Of a DNA stretch of 64,000 bases, positions 8,725 to 16,888 are shown piece by piece. Source of the DNA: CBDDEC01 sp965226785 (GTDB lineage: Bacteria; Chloroflexota; Dehalococcoidia; UBA2979); assembly GCA_965226785.1 (NCBI GenBank), contig CBDDEC010000002.1, positions 682,001 to 746,000 on the forward strand. The letters run 5' to 3'. Under the pieces are notes generated by a model that had not been told where the DNA came from, made no database searches, and saw nothing but the letters and a program-made list of their open reading frames with translations. Every line of letters starts with the position of its first letter. Position 1 is the first letter of the stretch. The position numbers and the translations under genes are program-made.

Positions 8725-10338
8725 ATGGCCACCGAGACCGCCACCCGACCGAAGCGCAGCTACTGGGCGTGGGGCCTAGAGGCCGACGAGCCGACAGAGC
8801 AGGAGCGCGTCGATGCCGCGCGCGAGCTCTCCGAGCGGCACGGCGTCACCATCGAACCGAAGCCGATCCCGCGCGCGGAGGACCTCGACCTGCGCGCGCC
8901 GCGGATCACCCCGCCCGAGGCCATCGCCGAATTCTGCCGCACCGACGCCCACGAGCGCGCACTGCACTCCTACGGCAGCCACGGCACGGAGCGGTTGCGC
9001 GCCCTCAACGGCGACTTCCCGAACCCGCCCGATGTGGTCGCCCATCCGCGCAACGAGGCGGAGCTGGCGGCCGTCCTCGAGTGGGCGTCTGACAGCGGCT
9101 ATGCGGCAATCCCCTTCGGCGGCGGCTCCTCCGTCGTGGGCGGCGTCAACCCGCCCGAGGGCTTCCCCGGCAGCGTCACGATCGACCTCGACGAACTCGA
9201 CCAGGTGCTCGAGATCGACGAGACCTCGAGGGCTGCGCGCATCCAGGCCGGGGTATTCGGCCCCGCGCTCGAGAACCAGTTGCGCCCGCACGGCTTCACG
9301 CTGCGGCACTTCCCGCAGTCGTTTGAGTGGTCCACACTCGGCGGCTGGATCGCCACGCGTTCTGGCGGGCACTACGCGACCAACCACACGCACATCGATG
9401 ACTTCGTCGAGTCGGTGCGGATGCTGACGCCTCGAGGCTGGTGGGAGTCGCGTCGGCTGCCGGGCAGCGGCGCCGGAACGAGTCCGGACCGTGTCGTGCT
9501 CGGCTCCGAGGGCATCCTCGGCATCATCAGCGAGGCCTGGATGCGCATCCAGGCGCGTCCGACGTTCCGCGCCACGGCTGGCGTCATCTTCCCCAGCTGG
9601 GAGCAGGGCTACGACGCCGTGCGCGCGATCGTGCAGACGAAGCTCTGGCCCTCCAACCTGCGCATCCTCGATCCCGTCGAGGCGCAGCGCGGCGCCGGGC
9701 TCGACGGCGAGCAGACGCTGCTGATCATCGGCTTCGAGTCGGCCGAGCTATCGCAGCGCTGGAACATCGAGCAGGCCGTCGAGGTCGCGCGCCACTTCGA
9801 GGGACAGATCCCGGACGAGGACATCCTGATCGACGACGGCTCCGGCGTGCCGACCGGCCGCGGCGGCGCGGTCGGCGCCTGGCGCGACGCATTCATCGGC
9901 GTCGGTGGGGGCGCGACCGCGGGCCTCGGCCTGGTCAGCGACACGTTCGAGACCGCGATCACCTGGGACCGCTGGCCCGACTTCGACCGCGAGGTCCGCG
10001 AGCGGGTGATGCGCGCGATCAACGAGGTCGGCGGCGGCGGCACGCTGTCCTGCCGCTTCACGCACGTCTACCCGGACGGCCCAGCGCCGTACTACTCGTT
10101 CTCGGTGATGGGATCGCAGGGCTCGGAGAACGAGCAGTGGGCGCAGATCAAGCACGCCGCCTCGGAGGCCGTGATCGCCGCCGGCGGCACGATCACCCAC
10201 CACCATGCCGTCGGTCGCCTGCATCGACCCGGCTACGACCAGCAGCGCCCGGACCTCTTCGCCGATGCGCTGCGCGCGGCCAAGCGCGAACTCGACCCAC
10301 GAGGCGTGCTCAACCCGGGCGTGCTGATCGACCCCTAG
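8725..10338 (+). CDS. FAD-binding oxidase of the alkyl-DHAP synthase / VAO type
   Basis: 537-residue flavoprotein. The N-terminal RSYWAWGLEADEPT resembles the WNGWG start of alkyldihydroxyacetonephosphate synthases. The FAD-binding PCMH core has PFGGGSSVVGG near residue 130, FEWSTLGGWIATRSGGHYA near 200 and VLGSEGILGIISEAWMRI near 260. The C-terminal region holds GTITHHHAVGRLHRPGY and ends DPRGVLNPGVLIDP. In AGPS the His cluster and a Tyr near this position serve the active site. Start ATG 8725 has GGAG 6 bases upstream. Paralogues of this family are abundant in marine SAR202 Chloroflexota (from memory). The real substrate (ether lipid, aromatic alcohol, hydroxy acid) is unknown. Confidence 0.87.
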   Translation: MATETATRPKRSYWAWGLEADEPTEQERVDAARELSERHGVTIEPKPIPRAEDLDLRAPRITPPEAIAEFCRTDAHERALHSYGSHGTERLRALNGDFPNPPDVVAHPRNEAELAAVLEWASDSGYAAIPFGGGSSVVGGVNPPEGFPGSVTIDLDELDQVLEIDETSRAARIQAGVFGPALENQLRPHGFTLRHFPQSFEWSTLGGWIATRSGGHYATNHTHIDDFVESVRMLTPRGWWESRRLPGSGAGTSPDRVVLGSEGILGIISEAWMRIQARPTFRATAGVIFPSWEQGYDAVRAIVQTKLWPSNLRILDPVEAQRGAGLDGEQTLLIIGFESAELSQRWNIEQAVEVARHFEGQIPDEDILIDDGSGVPTGRGGAVGAWRDAFIGVGGGATAGLGLVSDTFETAITWDRWPDFDREVRERVMRAINEVGGGGTLSCRFTHVYPDGPAPYYSFSVMGSQGSENEQWAQIKHAASEAVIAAGGTITHHHAVGRLHRPGYDQQRPDLFADALRAAKRELDPRGVLNPGVLIDP

Positions 10339-10357
10339 CGGGTCGAGCCTGGTCGCG

Positions 10358-11146
10358 TCAGCCCTCGAGCAGGAACTCCGCGAACCGGGGGGACGCCCTT
10401 GGATCCTCACGCACGAAGCCGTGGCCGCCCTCGAACCATTCGAGGACCGCGTCCGGGATCTGCGAGGCAAGCGCCTCCTGGTTCTGCGGCGGAGCCTGGC
10501 CGTCGTAGCGCCCGCCCGCGACGAGGACCGGCGCGACGATCTGCGGCAGACGCTTGTAGGTGTCGTGCTCCGCTCGCGCCAGCATCTGGCAGCGAATGCC
10601 CTCTGCCACCTCCGGGTCGCGCTGGCGGGCGCGGACCTCGGTCGCTCGCGCGAGCAGTTCCGCGTTCGCCTCGAACCACTCCTCGTCGTGACGCGTATCG
10701 ACGACGCCCAGCGACGTTCGCGCGGCCTCCGCCGGCGTCATGTCGAGGTAGCTGTGGATCGGGTACGACGGCTTCCCCGCGCCGCCGCTCGAGGAGCAGG
10801 CGAAGACAGCGCGGTCGACGCGGTCGGGATAACGGATGGCGAGCTCCTGCCCCACCATCCCGCCAAACGACACGCCCACGACGTGCGCGCGCTCCCACCC
10901 GGCGAGCTCGATCATCGCCGCGGCATCGACCGCATACTCCGCCATCGTGTACGGCCCCGGCGGCTTCGACGTCTGCGCGAGCCCTCGCTGGTCGTAGGCC
11001 AGCACCTCGAACCGCTCCGCCAGCGGCCCCTCTGCGGCGTTCGCGCGCCGCAGGTCGCCACCGGACCCGCTCAGGTACAGCAGCGGCGGCCCGCTGCCTC
11101 TACGGTCGTAGTGCACCTCGATGTCGCAGACGTGCGCAGTAGGCAT
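10358..11146 (-). CDS. Alpha/beta hydrolase, enol-lactonase-like
   Basis: 262-residue alpha/beta hydrolase. The nucleophile elbow is GVSFGGM near residue 100, the acid is in AGGRYDGQAPPQ near 207 and the base in EGGHGFVRED near 238. The N-terminal block YDQRGLAQTSKPPGPYTM resembles beta-ketoadipate enol-lactonases (PcaD). Start ATG 11146 is taken from the HVCDIEVHYDRRG domain start; the RBS is weak. It lies on the same strand and downstream of a lyase and a CMD-family gene, the same three enzyme classes as PcaD, PcaB and PcaC. A generic esterase is the alternative. Confidence 0.82.
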   Translation of the reverse strand: MPTAHVCDIEVHYDRRGSGPPLLYLSGSGGDLRRANAAEGPLAERFEVLAYDQRGLAQTSKPPGPYTMAEYAVDAAAMIELAGWERAHVVGVSFGGMVGQELAIRYPDRVDRAVFACSSSGGAGKPSYPIHSYLDMTPAEAARTSLGVVDTRHDEEWFEANAELLARATEVRARQRDPEVAEGIRCQMLARAEHDTYKRLPQIVAPVLVAGGRYDGQAPPQNQEALASQIPDAVLEWFEGGHGFVREDPRASPRFAEFLLEG

Positions 11147-11177
11147 GGCCGGGATCGCTCTCCGTTGCGAGCGGAGG

Positions 11178-11288
11178 TTACTGCGGGGCGTCGAGCCGCA
11201 CCTGTAGCCGTTGGCCTTCTTCGCGCGCCATCGTTGCGAAGTCACGAGCCCGAGCCGCGATCAACTGCCCAGTCGGCGGTGTTCTCAC
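11178..11288 (-). CDS. Possible 36-aa small ORF between lyase and hydrolase genes
   Basis: The gap between the lyase stop and the hydrolase start carries a minus-strand frame that is open from beyond 11359 to a TAA at 11178. From GTG 11288 it reads MRTPPTGQLIAARARDFATM and ends RLDAPQ. The residue mix looks protein-like, but there is no clear RBS and no family match. It may be a small gene, a remnant or chance open frame. Confidence 0.25.
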   Translation of the reverse strand: MRTPPTGQLIAARARDFATMAREEGQRLQVRLDAPQ

Positions 11289-11358
11289 GATGACGGGGCC
11301 GAGGGTGTGGAAGCCCTCGTCGAGGGTAAGGCAGCGCTCGCGGAGCGCTATCCGCTGC

Positions 11359-12714
11359 CTACGCTCGGATGCTGGCCGCGAGTGCGCGTCCGCGAGCGGC
11401 CTGTTCGACGGCAACGGTGGCGCATTCGCCGGTGTAGCGCTCCGGGTCGAGCAGCGCTTCGAGCTGTGTGGCGTCGAGGTGTTCGGCGACCGTTTCGTCC
11501 TCGAGCAGCAGGTCGCGGAACGGGCGCCCGCTCGTCGCCGACTCCTGAGCGGCGTCGTAGATGGCGTCGTGCGCGTGCTGGCGGCCGATCGAGGCGCCGA
11601 GCTCGAGCATCAGCGTTTCGCTCATGATCAGCCCGCCCGACCGGTCCAGGTTCTCACGCATGCGCTCCGGGAAGACGCGGAGGCCCTCGAACAGCATGAC
11701 CATGCGCGTCAGGATCGAGGCCGTGCCGACAACCGCGCCGGTGAGCGCGCGGCCCATCATCGAGGTGCGTGAACCGTCCGCCTCGTGGTCAGAGAGCAGC
11801 GATTCGAGGGCGAGGGGGACGAGGGCGCGGACCTCGGTCTCGGTCGCCATGATGTCCTGGCAGAGCTTCGGATTGCGCTTCTGCGGCATCGTGCTGGAGC
11901 CGACCGAGCCCGGCGGGACGGGCTCCTCGACCTCCGCGAACTCCTCCTTCATCAGCTCGCGGAGCTCGCGCGCGGCTTGGCCGCAGGTCGACACGAGCAG
12001 CGCCGTGGTGGTCACGTACTCAGCGAGGTGGTCGAGTGCGATCCTCGACGGCACGGGCATGGCGCCGAGGCCGAGCCGCTCCCCGAGGAGCCGCTGCAGC
12101 TCGGGGCCGTGACCGTCGAACGAGGCCGAGGTGCCCGCGCCGCCGCCAAGCATCGCCACGAACACGCGCGGCTCGAGGTCGCGGAAGCGCTCGACATGGC
12201 GGCAGAGCTGGTCGATCCAGACGCCGATCTTGAACCCGAACGTCGCCGGCAGGGCGTGCTGGCCGTGCGTGCGGCCGGCCATGACGAAGTCCTTCGTGCG
12301 CTCCGCGAGGTCGGCGAGCACATCGAGCAGGCGCGCGATCTGGCCGAGGTTGATCGCGTGGGCCTGGCGGAGCTGCAGGATGTTGCCGGTCTGCGTAATG
12401 TTCTGCGTCGTCGCGCCCCAATGGGCGTAGCCGCCAGCGTCGCCGTCGCAGATGCGATCGAGCTCCCAGACGATCGGCACGAGGCCGTGGCCGGTGACGC
12501 GTAGACCCTCCTCGATGCGGGGGATGTCCATCAGCGAAAGGTCCGCCTTTGCTGCGATCTCCGCGGCGGCCTGGGCCGGGATCATCCCGAGCTCCGCCTC
12601 GGCGTGGGCAAGCGCCGCTTCAACGTCGAGCCAGGCCTGCCAGCGTGCCTCGCGGGTGAACAGTGCGGCGACGCCAGGATCGGGCACGCGCTCGTCGGTC
12701 GGCTGGTCCTCCAT
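11359..12714 (-). CDS. Adenylosuccinate lyase / carboxymuconate cycloisomerase-family lyase
   Basis: 451-residue member of the fumarase/aspartase superfamily. Signature GSSTMPQKRNP lies at residues 272-282. The catalytic-His region is GRTHGQHALPATFG near 148-160, and HWGATTQNITQTGN lies near 98. ATG 12714 has GAGGAG about 10 bases upstream. The protein resembles both PurB and PcaB (3-carboxy-cis,cis-muconate cycloisomerase). The neighbouring CMD-family gene (upstream) and alpha/beta hydrolase (downstream) favour a cycloisomerase or C-X lyase role in ring-acid catabolism. This assignment is contextual inference. Confidence 0.85.
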   Translation of the reverse strand: MEDQPTDERVPDPGVAALFTREARWQAWLDVEAALAHAEAELGMIPAQAAAEIAAKADLSLMDIPRIEEGLRVTGHGLVPIVWELDRICDGDAGGYAHWGATTQNITQTGNILQLRQAHAINLGQIARLLDVLADLAERTKDFVMAGRTHGQHALPATFGFKIGVWIDQLCRHVERFRDLEPRVFVAMLGGGAGTSASFDGHGPELQRLLGERLGLGAMPVPSRIALDHLAEYVTTTALLVSTCGQAARELRELMKEEFAEVEEPVPPGSVGSSTMPQKRNPKLCQDIMATETEVRALVPLALESLLSDHEADGSRTSMMGRALTGAVVGTASILTRMVMLFEGLRVFPERMRENLDRSGGLIMSETLMLELGASIGRQHAHDAIYDAAQESATSGRPFRDLLLEDETVAEHLDATQLEALLDPERYTGECATVAVEQAARGRALAASIRA

Positions 12715-12745
12715 CGTCGAGGGCTCCTCGCTATGTCGCTCCTGG

Positions 12746-13258
12746 CTAGCTGGCGGGCAGGGGGAACTCGTCGAGCAGCGGCCGGTAGTCATCCTCGAGG
12801 TCGATGTCGAGCGTGATCAGGTCGACGGTGTGCTCAGGGCCGAGCGCGTCGAGGACGGTCGCGAACGTCGCCTCGCTTCCCTGCAGCTCCTCGGTCATCT
12901 CGCGCGCGAGACGAAGCACGGCACGATCGAGGTCGGGCAGACCGCTCTCCTCGCCGCTGGTCTCGGTGGCAATGGCGCGGATGTCCACGTCCGAGACGCC
13001 GAACTGGTCGCGTCCCAGCTGGATGTGGTGCGTGTACTCGTACTCGGCCCGGGTCAGGTAGCCGACCTGCAGAATCGCCAGCTCTCGCAGCCGTGGGTCG
13101 AGTGTGCTGCGGCTGCGGATGTATCCGCCGAGGCGGGAGAAGCTGCGGAAGGCCTCCGGGCTGTGCACGTACGCGCGGAACAGGTTCGCGGGACGCGCCA
13201 ACAGTGCTCGATCCTCCTCGGCGAGATCCTCAGCGTCGAGGTAGGGCAGGCGGGCCAT
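12746..13258 (-). CDS. Carboxymuconolactone decarboxylase family protein
   Basis: 170 residues starting at ATG 13258 behind GAGAGG. The CMD-fold helices are PANLFRAYVHSPEAFRSFSR, LDPRLRELAILQVGYLTRAEYEYTHHIQ and the VDLITLDIDLEDDYR tail. The AhpD redox cysteines are replaced (RAEYEYTHH), so peroxidase chemistry is unlikely. It is 31 bases upstream of the lyase gene, suggesting one operon with the lyase and perhaps the hydrolase. Decarboxylase or lactonase activity is inferred from the family only. Confidence 0.82.
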   Translation of the reverse strand: MARLPYLDAEDLAEEDRALLARPANLFRAYVHSPEAFRSFSRLGGYIRSRSTLDPRLRELAILQVGYLTRAEYEYTHHIQLGRDQFGVSDVDIRAIATETSGEESGLPDLDRAVLRLAREMTEELQGSEATFATVLDALGPEHTVDLITLDIDLEDDYRPLLDEFPLPAS

Positions 13259-13353
13259 CGGGGAGCCTCTCGTGTGCGCGCCCCCTCGAACGGCGCGCGG
13301 CCGCATGCTAGCGCACCGACGGCGCGCCCGACCTCCGACCGGGCGCACGAGGA

Positions 13354-13377
13354 CGGGGCAGCCGGCTGGCTGCCCCG
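13354..13377. terminator. Strong GC hairpin, possible factor-independent stop
   Basis: CGGGGCAGCC and GGCTGCCCCG form a perfect 10-bp stem around a 4-base loop. It lies between the cNMP-binding gene and the CMD gene, both on the minus strand. There is no clear U-tract on either strand, so termination is plausible but unproven. Confidence 0.5.
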
Positions 13378-13405
13378 TTGCCTCGAAGAGGCTGCTCGTC
13401 TCTCG

Positions 13406-13818
13406 TCAGACGGGGTGGAACCCCGACTGTGCGGACCAGAGGTCGTGCGAGGAGAAACCTGCAGCCCCGGTGTGGTGCGCAGCTCCGCCTGGAAGTCCCA
13501 CTCGGTGATGGCAAGCGCTTCGAGATCGCTCACCGCGGTCACGGTCGCGCTGCGCGGGAAGCCCTCGAAGAGGGCCATGTCACCGAAGAACTCGCCCGAG
13601 CCGATCGTGTCGACCGACTTTCCGCCCTTGGTTACTTCCGCGGACCCGGAGGTCACGATGAACATCGCGACGCCGGGCTCTCCCTCGGTCACGATCGTGT
13701 CGCCGGCGGAGTACGAGCGCTCGGTGCACGCGTTCGCAATGCGTTCGATGTCGCTGCGCGCGATCTGCCGGAAGAAAGAGGCTCGAGCGAGCGCGTCGGC
13801 CTTCTGACTGTTGTCCAT
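13406..13818 (-). CDS. Small cyclic-nucleotide-binding-domain protein, C-terminus uncertain
   Basis: ATG 13818 opens MDNSQKADALARASFFRQI, followed by a cNMP-binding jelly roll: SYSAGDTIVTEGEPG, MFIVTSGSAEVTK, the phosphate-binding-cassette-like GEFFGDMALFEGFPRSATV and ALAITEWDFQAELRTTPG. The usual final helices are missing. After LRTTPG the open frame runs on without family resemblance to 13054, across the hairpin and into the CMD gene. Adding one G to the GGGG run near 13467 instead gives a TGA at 13406-13408. The end given here assumes that repair. It is probably a signalling partner of the divergent Crp/Fnr-type gene. Confidence 0.65.
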
Positions 13819-13966
13819 GAGACTCCCATTACTGCGAGACGTCTGAGGCGCCGCCTGCGCGCGCCGCTCGGACTCTAGAGATTGGAGGCGTGTGGCGTCA
13901 AGAAACCTCCGCGGCGGCGCTCGCGGGATGGGCCGCGGTAGAGTGTGCGCGGAAGGGTGGCCTACG

Positions 13967-14635
13967 TTGACCAACGACCGACCGATCGAGCTGCGGGGCG
14001 TCCCGCTGCTCGAAGCGCTGGGGCGTGAGCACCTGGACGAGATCGCGCGCCTGGGACGCCCCGTGCGCTTCCCCGCCGGGCGCATCATCTTCCAGCACGG
14101 CGAGCCCGGCGACGGCCTGTACATCATCGCGAGCGGCCTGGTGCGCGTATACGTGGGCGGCGATGACGGCGCCGAGGCGACGATCGCGATGCTCTCCGAG
14201 GGCGAGTCGCTGGGCGAGTTGGCGCTGATCGACGGTGGACCACGTTCGGCGACCGCCGAGGCCATCGAGGACACGACGGTCGTGGCCATCACTCATGACG
14301 ACTTCACCAAGTGGCTCGAGCATCGCCCGGAGGCGGCGCGTGCGCTGCTGCCCACCCTCAGTGGTCGCGTTCGCCGGACGAACGAGGACCTCGCGGACCT
14401 CGTGCTGCTCGACCTGTCAGAGCGGCTGGCGCGGCGTCTGCTCGTGATGGCCGAAGCGAGCGGGGACTCGAAGATCCGCATCACGCAGGCGGAACTCGGG
14501 AGCCGTCTGGGCGTCACGCGCGAAGCTGTGAACAAGCAATTGCGAGCCCTCGAGGAGGCCGGAGTGGTCACCACCGGTCGCGGATCCGTGACCGTGCTGG
14601 ACACGGAGCGCCTACGCGCCGCCGGATCGCTCTGA
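13967..14635 (+). CDS. Crp/Fnr-family transcriptional regulator
   Basis: About 222 residues from TTG 13967, which has GGAAGGGTGG 6 bases upstream. The N-terminal cNMP-type beta barrel shows FPAGRIIFQHGEPGDGLYII and GESLGELALIDGGPRSATA, with the PBC-like E and RS residues. After the dimerisation helix, the HTH reads ITQAELGSRLGVTREAVNKQ near residue 170. No Fnr-type cysteine cluster is present, so this is a Crp-like effector sensor. It is divergent from the cNMP-binding gene at 13818, sharing a short intergenic region that could be autoregulated. Confidence 0.9.
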   Translation: MTNDRPIELRGVPLLEALGREHLDEIARLGRPVRFPAGRIIFQHGEPGDGLYIIASGLVRVYVGGDDGAEATIAMLSEGESLGELALIDGGPRSATAEAIEDTTVVAITHDDFTKWLEHRPEAARALLPTLSGRVRRTNEDLADLVLLDLSERLARRLLVMAEASGDSKIRITQAELGSRLGVTREAVNKQLRALEEAGVVTTGRGSVTVLDTERLRAAGSL

Positions 14636-14645
14636 CCGCCGAGCG

Positions 14646-15797
14646 TTACACGATCGCTCGTCGCAGCGATGTCGAACCTGCCGCCGTCACCCGGTCGAAG
14701 AACGCGGCCAGCTCCGCCTCGTAGCGCTCCGGCGCGTGGTTCCACGAACGGACATGACCGGCGCCGGGCACCGTCACCAGCGCGACCCGGTCGGGAAGTA
14801 GCTCGGCGAGGCGTTCCGCGATGGAATAGGGCACGACCGGGTCAGCGTCGCCGTGGAAGACGAGGATGGGGAGACCGCAAGCGGCCACGTCAGAGATGTA
14901 ATCGAGCTCGCCGGGGCGGAGCCCATAACGCATCGTCAGCAAGCGCCGGAGCACGGGCCCGACCGCCCTCGGCAGACCACGCTGGCGCATACCGTGCTCC
15001 ACCGTGGCGGCGAAGTCGAGCATCGGCGCGTCGAACACGATGCCGCAGACGTGCTCGGCCAGCGGCGAGCGGCGCATGAAGCTGGCGACGATCGCGCCGC
15101 CCATGGAGAAGCCTGCGAGGACGATCTGCTGCGCACCGCGGTCCAGCGCCGCCTGCATGGCGATCTCCAGGTCCTCCCACTCGTCGCGGCCGTAGCCATA
15201 GCGGAGGCTCGGCCGCGCCGGGGCGCCCGCGTCGTTGCGATAGCTGGCGATGAGCACGGGCCACCCGCGCTCGGCGGCGGGAGCGACCAGGCGCAGAGCC
15301 TCGGCGCGGCCTGCGCCCTTGCCATGCACGGCCACCAGCCAGGTGTCGCCGCGACCTTCGGTGATCCAGGCCGGCAGTGCGCCCAGCGGCCCCTCCAGGC
15401 GGCAGAGCTCCACACCGACGCCCAGCGCCCGCGTCGGGTGTGCGGGGAACGAGGCCGTATCGATACGGACACGAGTCCCGGGTGCCGGCAGCGTGCCCTC
15501 GAGGAGCGTCACGGACCTCGTCACGCCCGCGCTGTGCTCTTCGAGCACCGAGTGCAACTGCGCGTAGCCGCCCGCCCACTGCAGGCCGAAGCGAGCCTCG
15601 GTCACCAGGTCGCGGTGCGCCCGGCTGCCGCCCCGCAGTGTGACGCGATCGCCCTCGACGGCCGCGACCTCCAGGTCGTACGGCGTCACGCCGGAGTCGA
15701 TGCGCAGGGCCTCGCGGTGCATCAGGCGCATCGCGACCAGGAGCACACCTGCGAGCAGGAGCGCGAGAACCGTTGCGGCGACGAAGATCAGGAGCAT
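14646..15797 (-). CDS. Membrane-anchored alpha/beta hydrolase
   Basis: 383 residues. The N-terminus is one hydrophobic segment (LLIFVAATVLALLLAGVLLV), probably an uncleaved anchor or signal. The hydrolase core begins near residue 150 (TWLVAVHGKGAG). The nucleophile elbow is LAGFSMGGAIVASF near 233, the acid is in FHGDADPVVPYS near 320 and the base in PGAGHVRSWN near 350. Similar proteins are annotated as S9-like or CocE-like hydrolases. It converges with the Crp/Fnr-type gene, with 10 bases between stops. The substrate is unknown. Confidence 0.82.
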   Translation of the reverse strand: MLLIFVAATVLALLLAGVLLVAMRLMHREALRIDSGVTPYDLEVAAVEGDRVTLRGGSRAHRDLVTEARFGLQWAGGYAQLHSVLEEHSAGVTRSVTLLEGTLPAPGTRVRIDTASFPAHPTRALGVGVELCRLEGPLGALPAWITEGRGDTWLVAVHGKGAGRAEALRLVAPAAERGWPVLIASYRNDAGAPARPSLRYGYGRDEWEDLEIAMQAALDRGAQQIVLAGFSMGGAIVASFMRRSPLAEHVCGIVFDAPMLDFAATVEHGMRQRGLPRAVGPVLRRLLTMRYGLRPGELDYISDVAACGLPILVFHGDADPVVPYSIAERLAELLPDRVALVTVPGAGHVRSWNHAPERYEAELAAFFDRVTAAGSTSLRRAIV

Positions 15798-15909
15798 GGT
15801 CTGTCCCAGGCGGACATTCTAGTCGCCCTCGTTGCGGGCTGCGGAGCGTCCAGTGACGCGATAGCGCAGTGTCAGACGCCTCGCGCCCGTTCTCTCGTAA
15901 GGTGTGGCT

Positions 15910-16695
15910 ATGCCGTTCGACATCGCAGGTCGCAGTCACGTCGGCATCTTGCGTGCCGGGCGCGAGAACGAGGATGCGTTCGCAGTGGCCGAGCATCCGG
16001 CGGCCGCGGTTGTGGCGCTCGCGGTGGCGGACGGCGTGGGGGGCGCGCCAGCGGGCGACCGCGCGAGCCGCGCCGCCGTCGGTGCGTTCAGCGCCACCTC
16101 GATCCTGCTCGACCCGCCTTCGACGCTGCGGGAGGCTGTCCGCGCAGCCGCCGCGGCCGTGCGCGCCATCCCCGAGGGCGCACCCCACCTCAGCGGCTCC
16201 AGCACGACGATCGTGTTCGCCTACGCCTCGATGGTGGACGACCGCGCGCGTGCGTGGGTGGCCAACCTCGGCGACAGCCGCGCCTACCACCTGCACCACG
16301 GTGTGCTCGCGCGGGTCAGCGTCGACCATTCGTGGGTGCAGAAGCAGATCGACATCGGTTACCTGAGCGAGGAGGAGGCGCGGATCCACCCCCGCCGTAA
16401 CCTCATCACCCACGCGCTCAACACCCATGGCGGCGACGACGAGGCTGACTATTTCGAGCTCGATCTCGCGCCGGGCGACCGGCTGCTGCTCTGCACCGAC
16501 GGGCTGCACGGCCCACTCGACGACACCGCGATCGCCCGGCTGCTCGTCCTCGACGCCTCGGCCGACGAGCTGGCCTCGGCGCTGGTGGAGGCAGCCCTCG
16601 ACGCCGGGGGGCCGGACAACGTGACCGTCGCCGTGCTGTGCGTGACGCCCGAGGACGCGGGGGTAGCGCGGCGCGGGCGGCCAACCAACGTGTGA
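15910..16695 (+). CDS. PP2C-family (PPM) serine/threonine protein phosphatase
   Basis: 261 residues. PPM motifs in order: HVGILRAGRENEDAF (Arg and metal-binding Asp region), VADGVGGAPAGDRAS, GSSTTIVFAYA, ANLGDSRAY, LCTDGLHGPLDD and DNVTVAVL. The metal-binding Asp residues of each motif are present, so activity is expected. ATG 15910 is chosen over GTG 15904; AAGGTG lies upstream. No kinase gene is nearby. It lies about 190 bases upstream of the radical SAM gene on the same strand, with a long leader between, so it is probably not tightly cotranscribed. Confidence 0.9.
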   Translation: MPFDIAGRSHVGILRAGRENEDAFAVAEHPAAAVVALAVADGVGGAPAGDRASRAAVGAFSATSILLDPPSTLREAVRAAAAAVRAIPEGAPHLSGSSTTIVFAYASMVDDRARAWVANLGDSRAYHLHHGVLARVSVDHSWVQKQIDIGYLSEEEARIHPRRNLITHALNTHGGDDEADYFELDLAPGDRLLLCTDGLHGPLDDTAIARLLVLDASADELASALVEAALDAGGPDNVTVAVLCVTPEDAGVARRGRPTNV

Positions 16696-16888
16696 ACACG
16701 GTCATGGAGACGGATCGGCGACTCGGAGACACTCGCGCCGAGTCGCGTGATGCCGACAGGCCTCGGTGTCACGCGACGGACAGGCTTCGAGCGACGTCCC
16801 TGCGTCGCGACCTGCGGCGCGCCGGGGTGCGAACCCCTCACTGCCCCCGGCAGGCGCCGGTTCTCGCTTCGGCCGTTAAGATCGAGGC
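16696..16888 (+). other. Leader region with several stem-loops before the radical SAM gene
   Basis: No gene. CGACTCGG pairs with CCGAGTCG across an 11-base loop near 16717-16743. CGTGA/TCACG and CGACG/CGTCG form further arms to about 16810, and GGGGTGCGAACCCC near 16835 forms a short hairpin. The order does not match a riboswitch that I can name, including the cobalamin class. It may be an mRNA leader for the radical SAM gene. Confidence 0.35.

Noticed and set aside
13054..14292. A 400-codon frame through the cNMP gene
   Set aside because: Only the central part resembles a protein family. The rest is antisense to the Crp/Fnr gene or out of frame with the CMD gene.
16830..16850. tRNA-like T-arm (GGGGTGCGAACCCC)
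   Set aside because: No acceptor, D-arm or anticodon arm can be paired around it on either strand, and no tRNA-Sec features are present.
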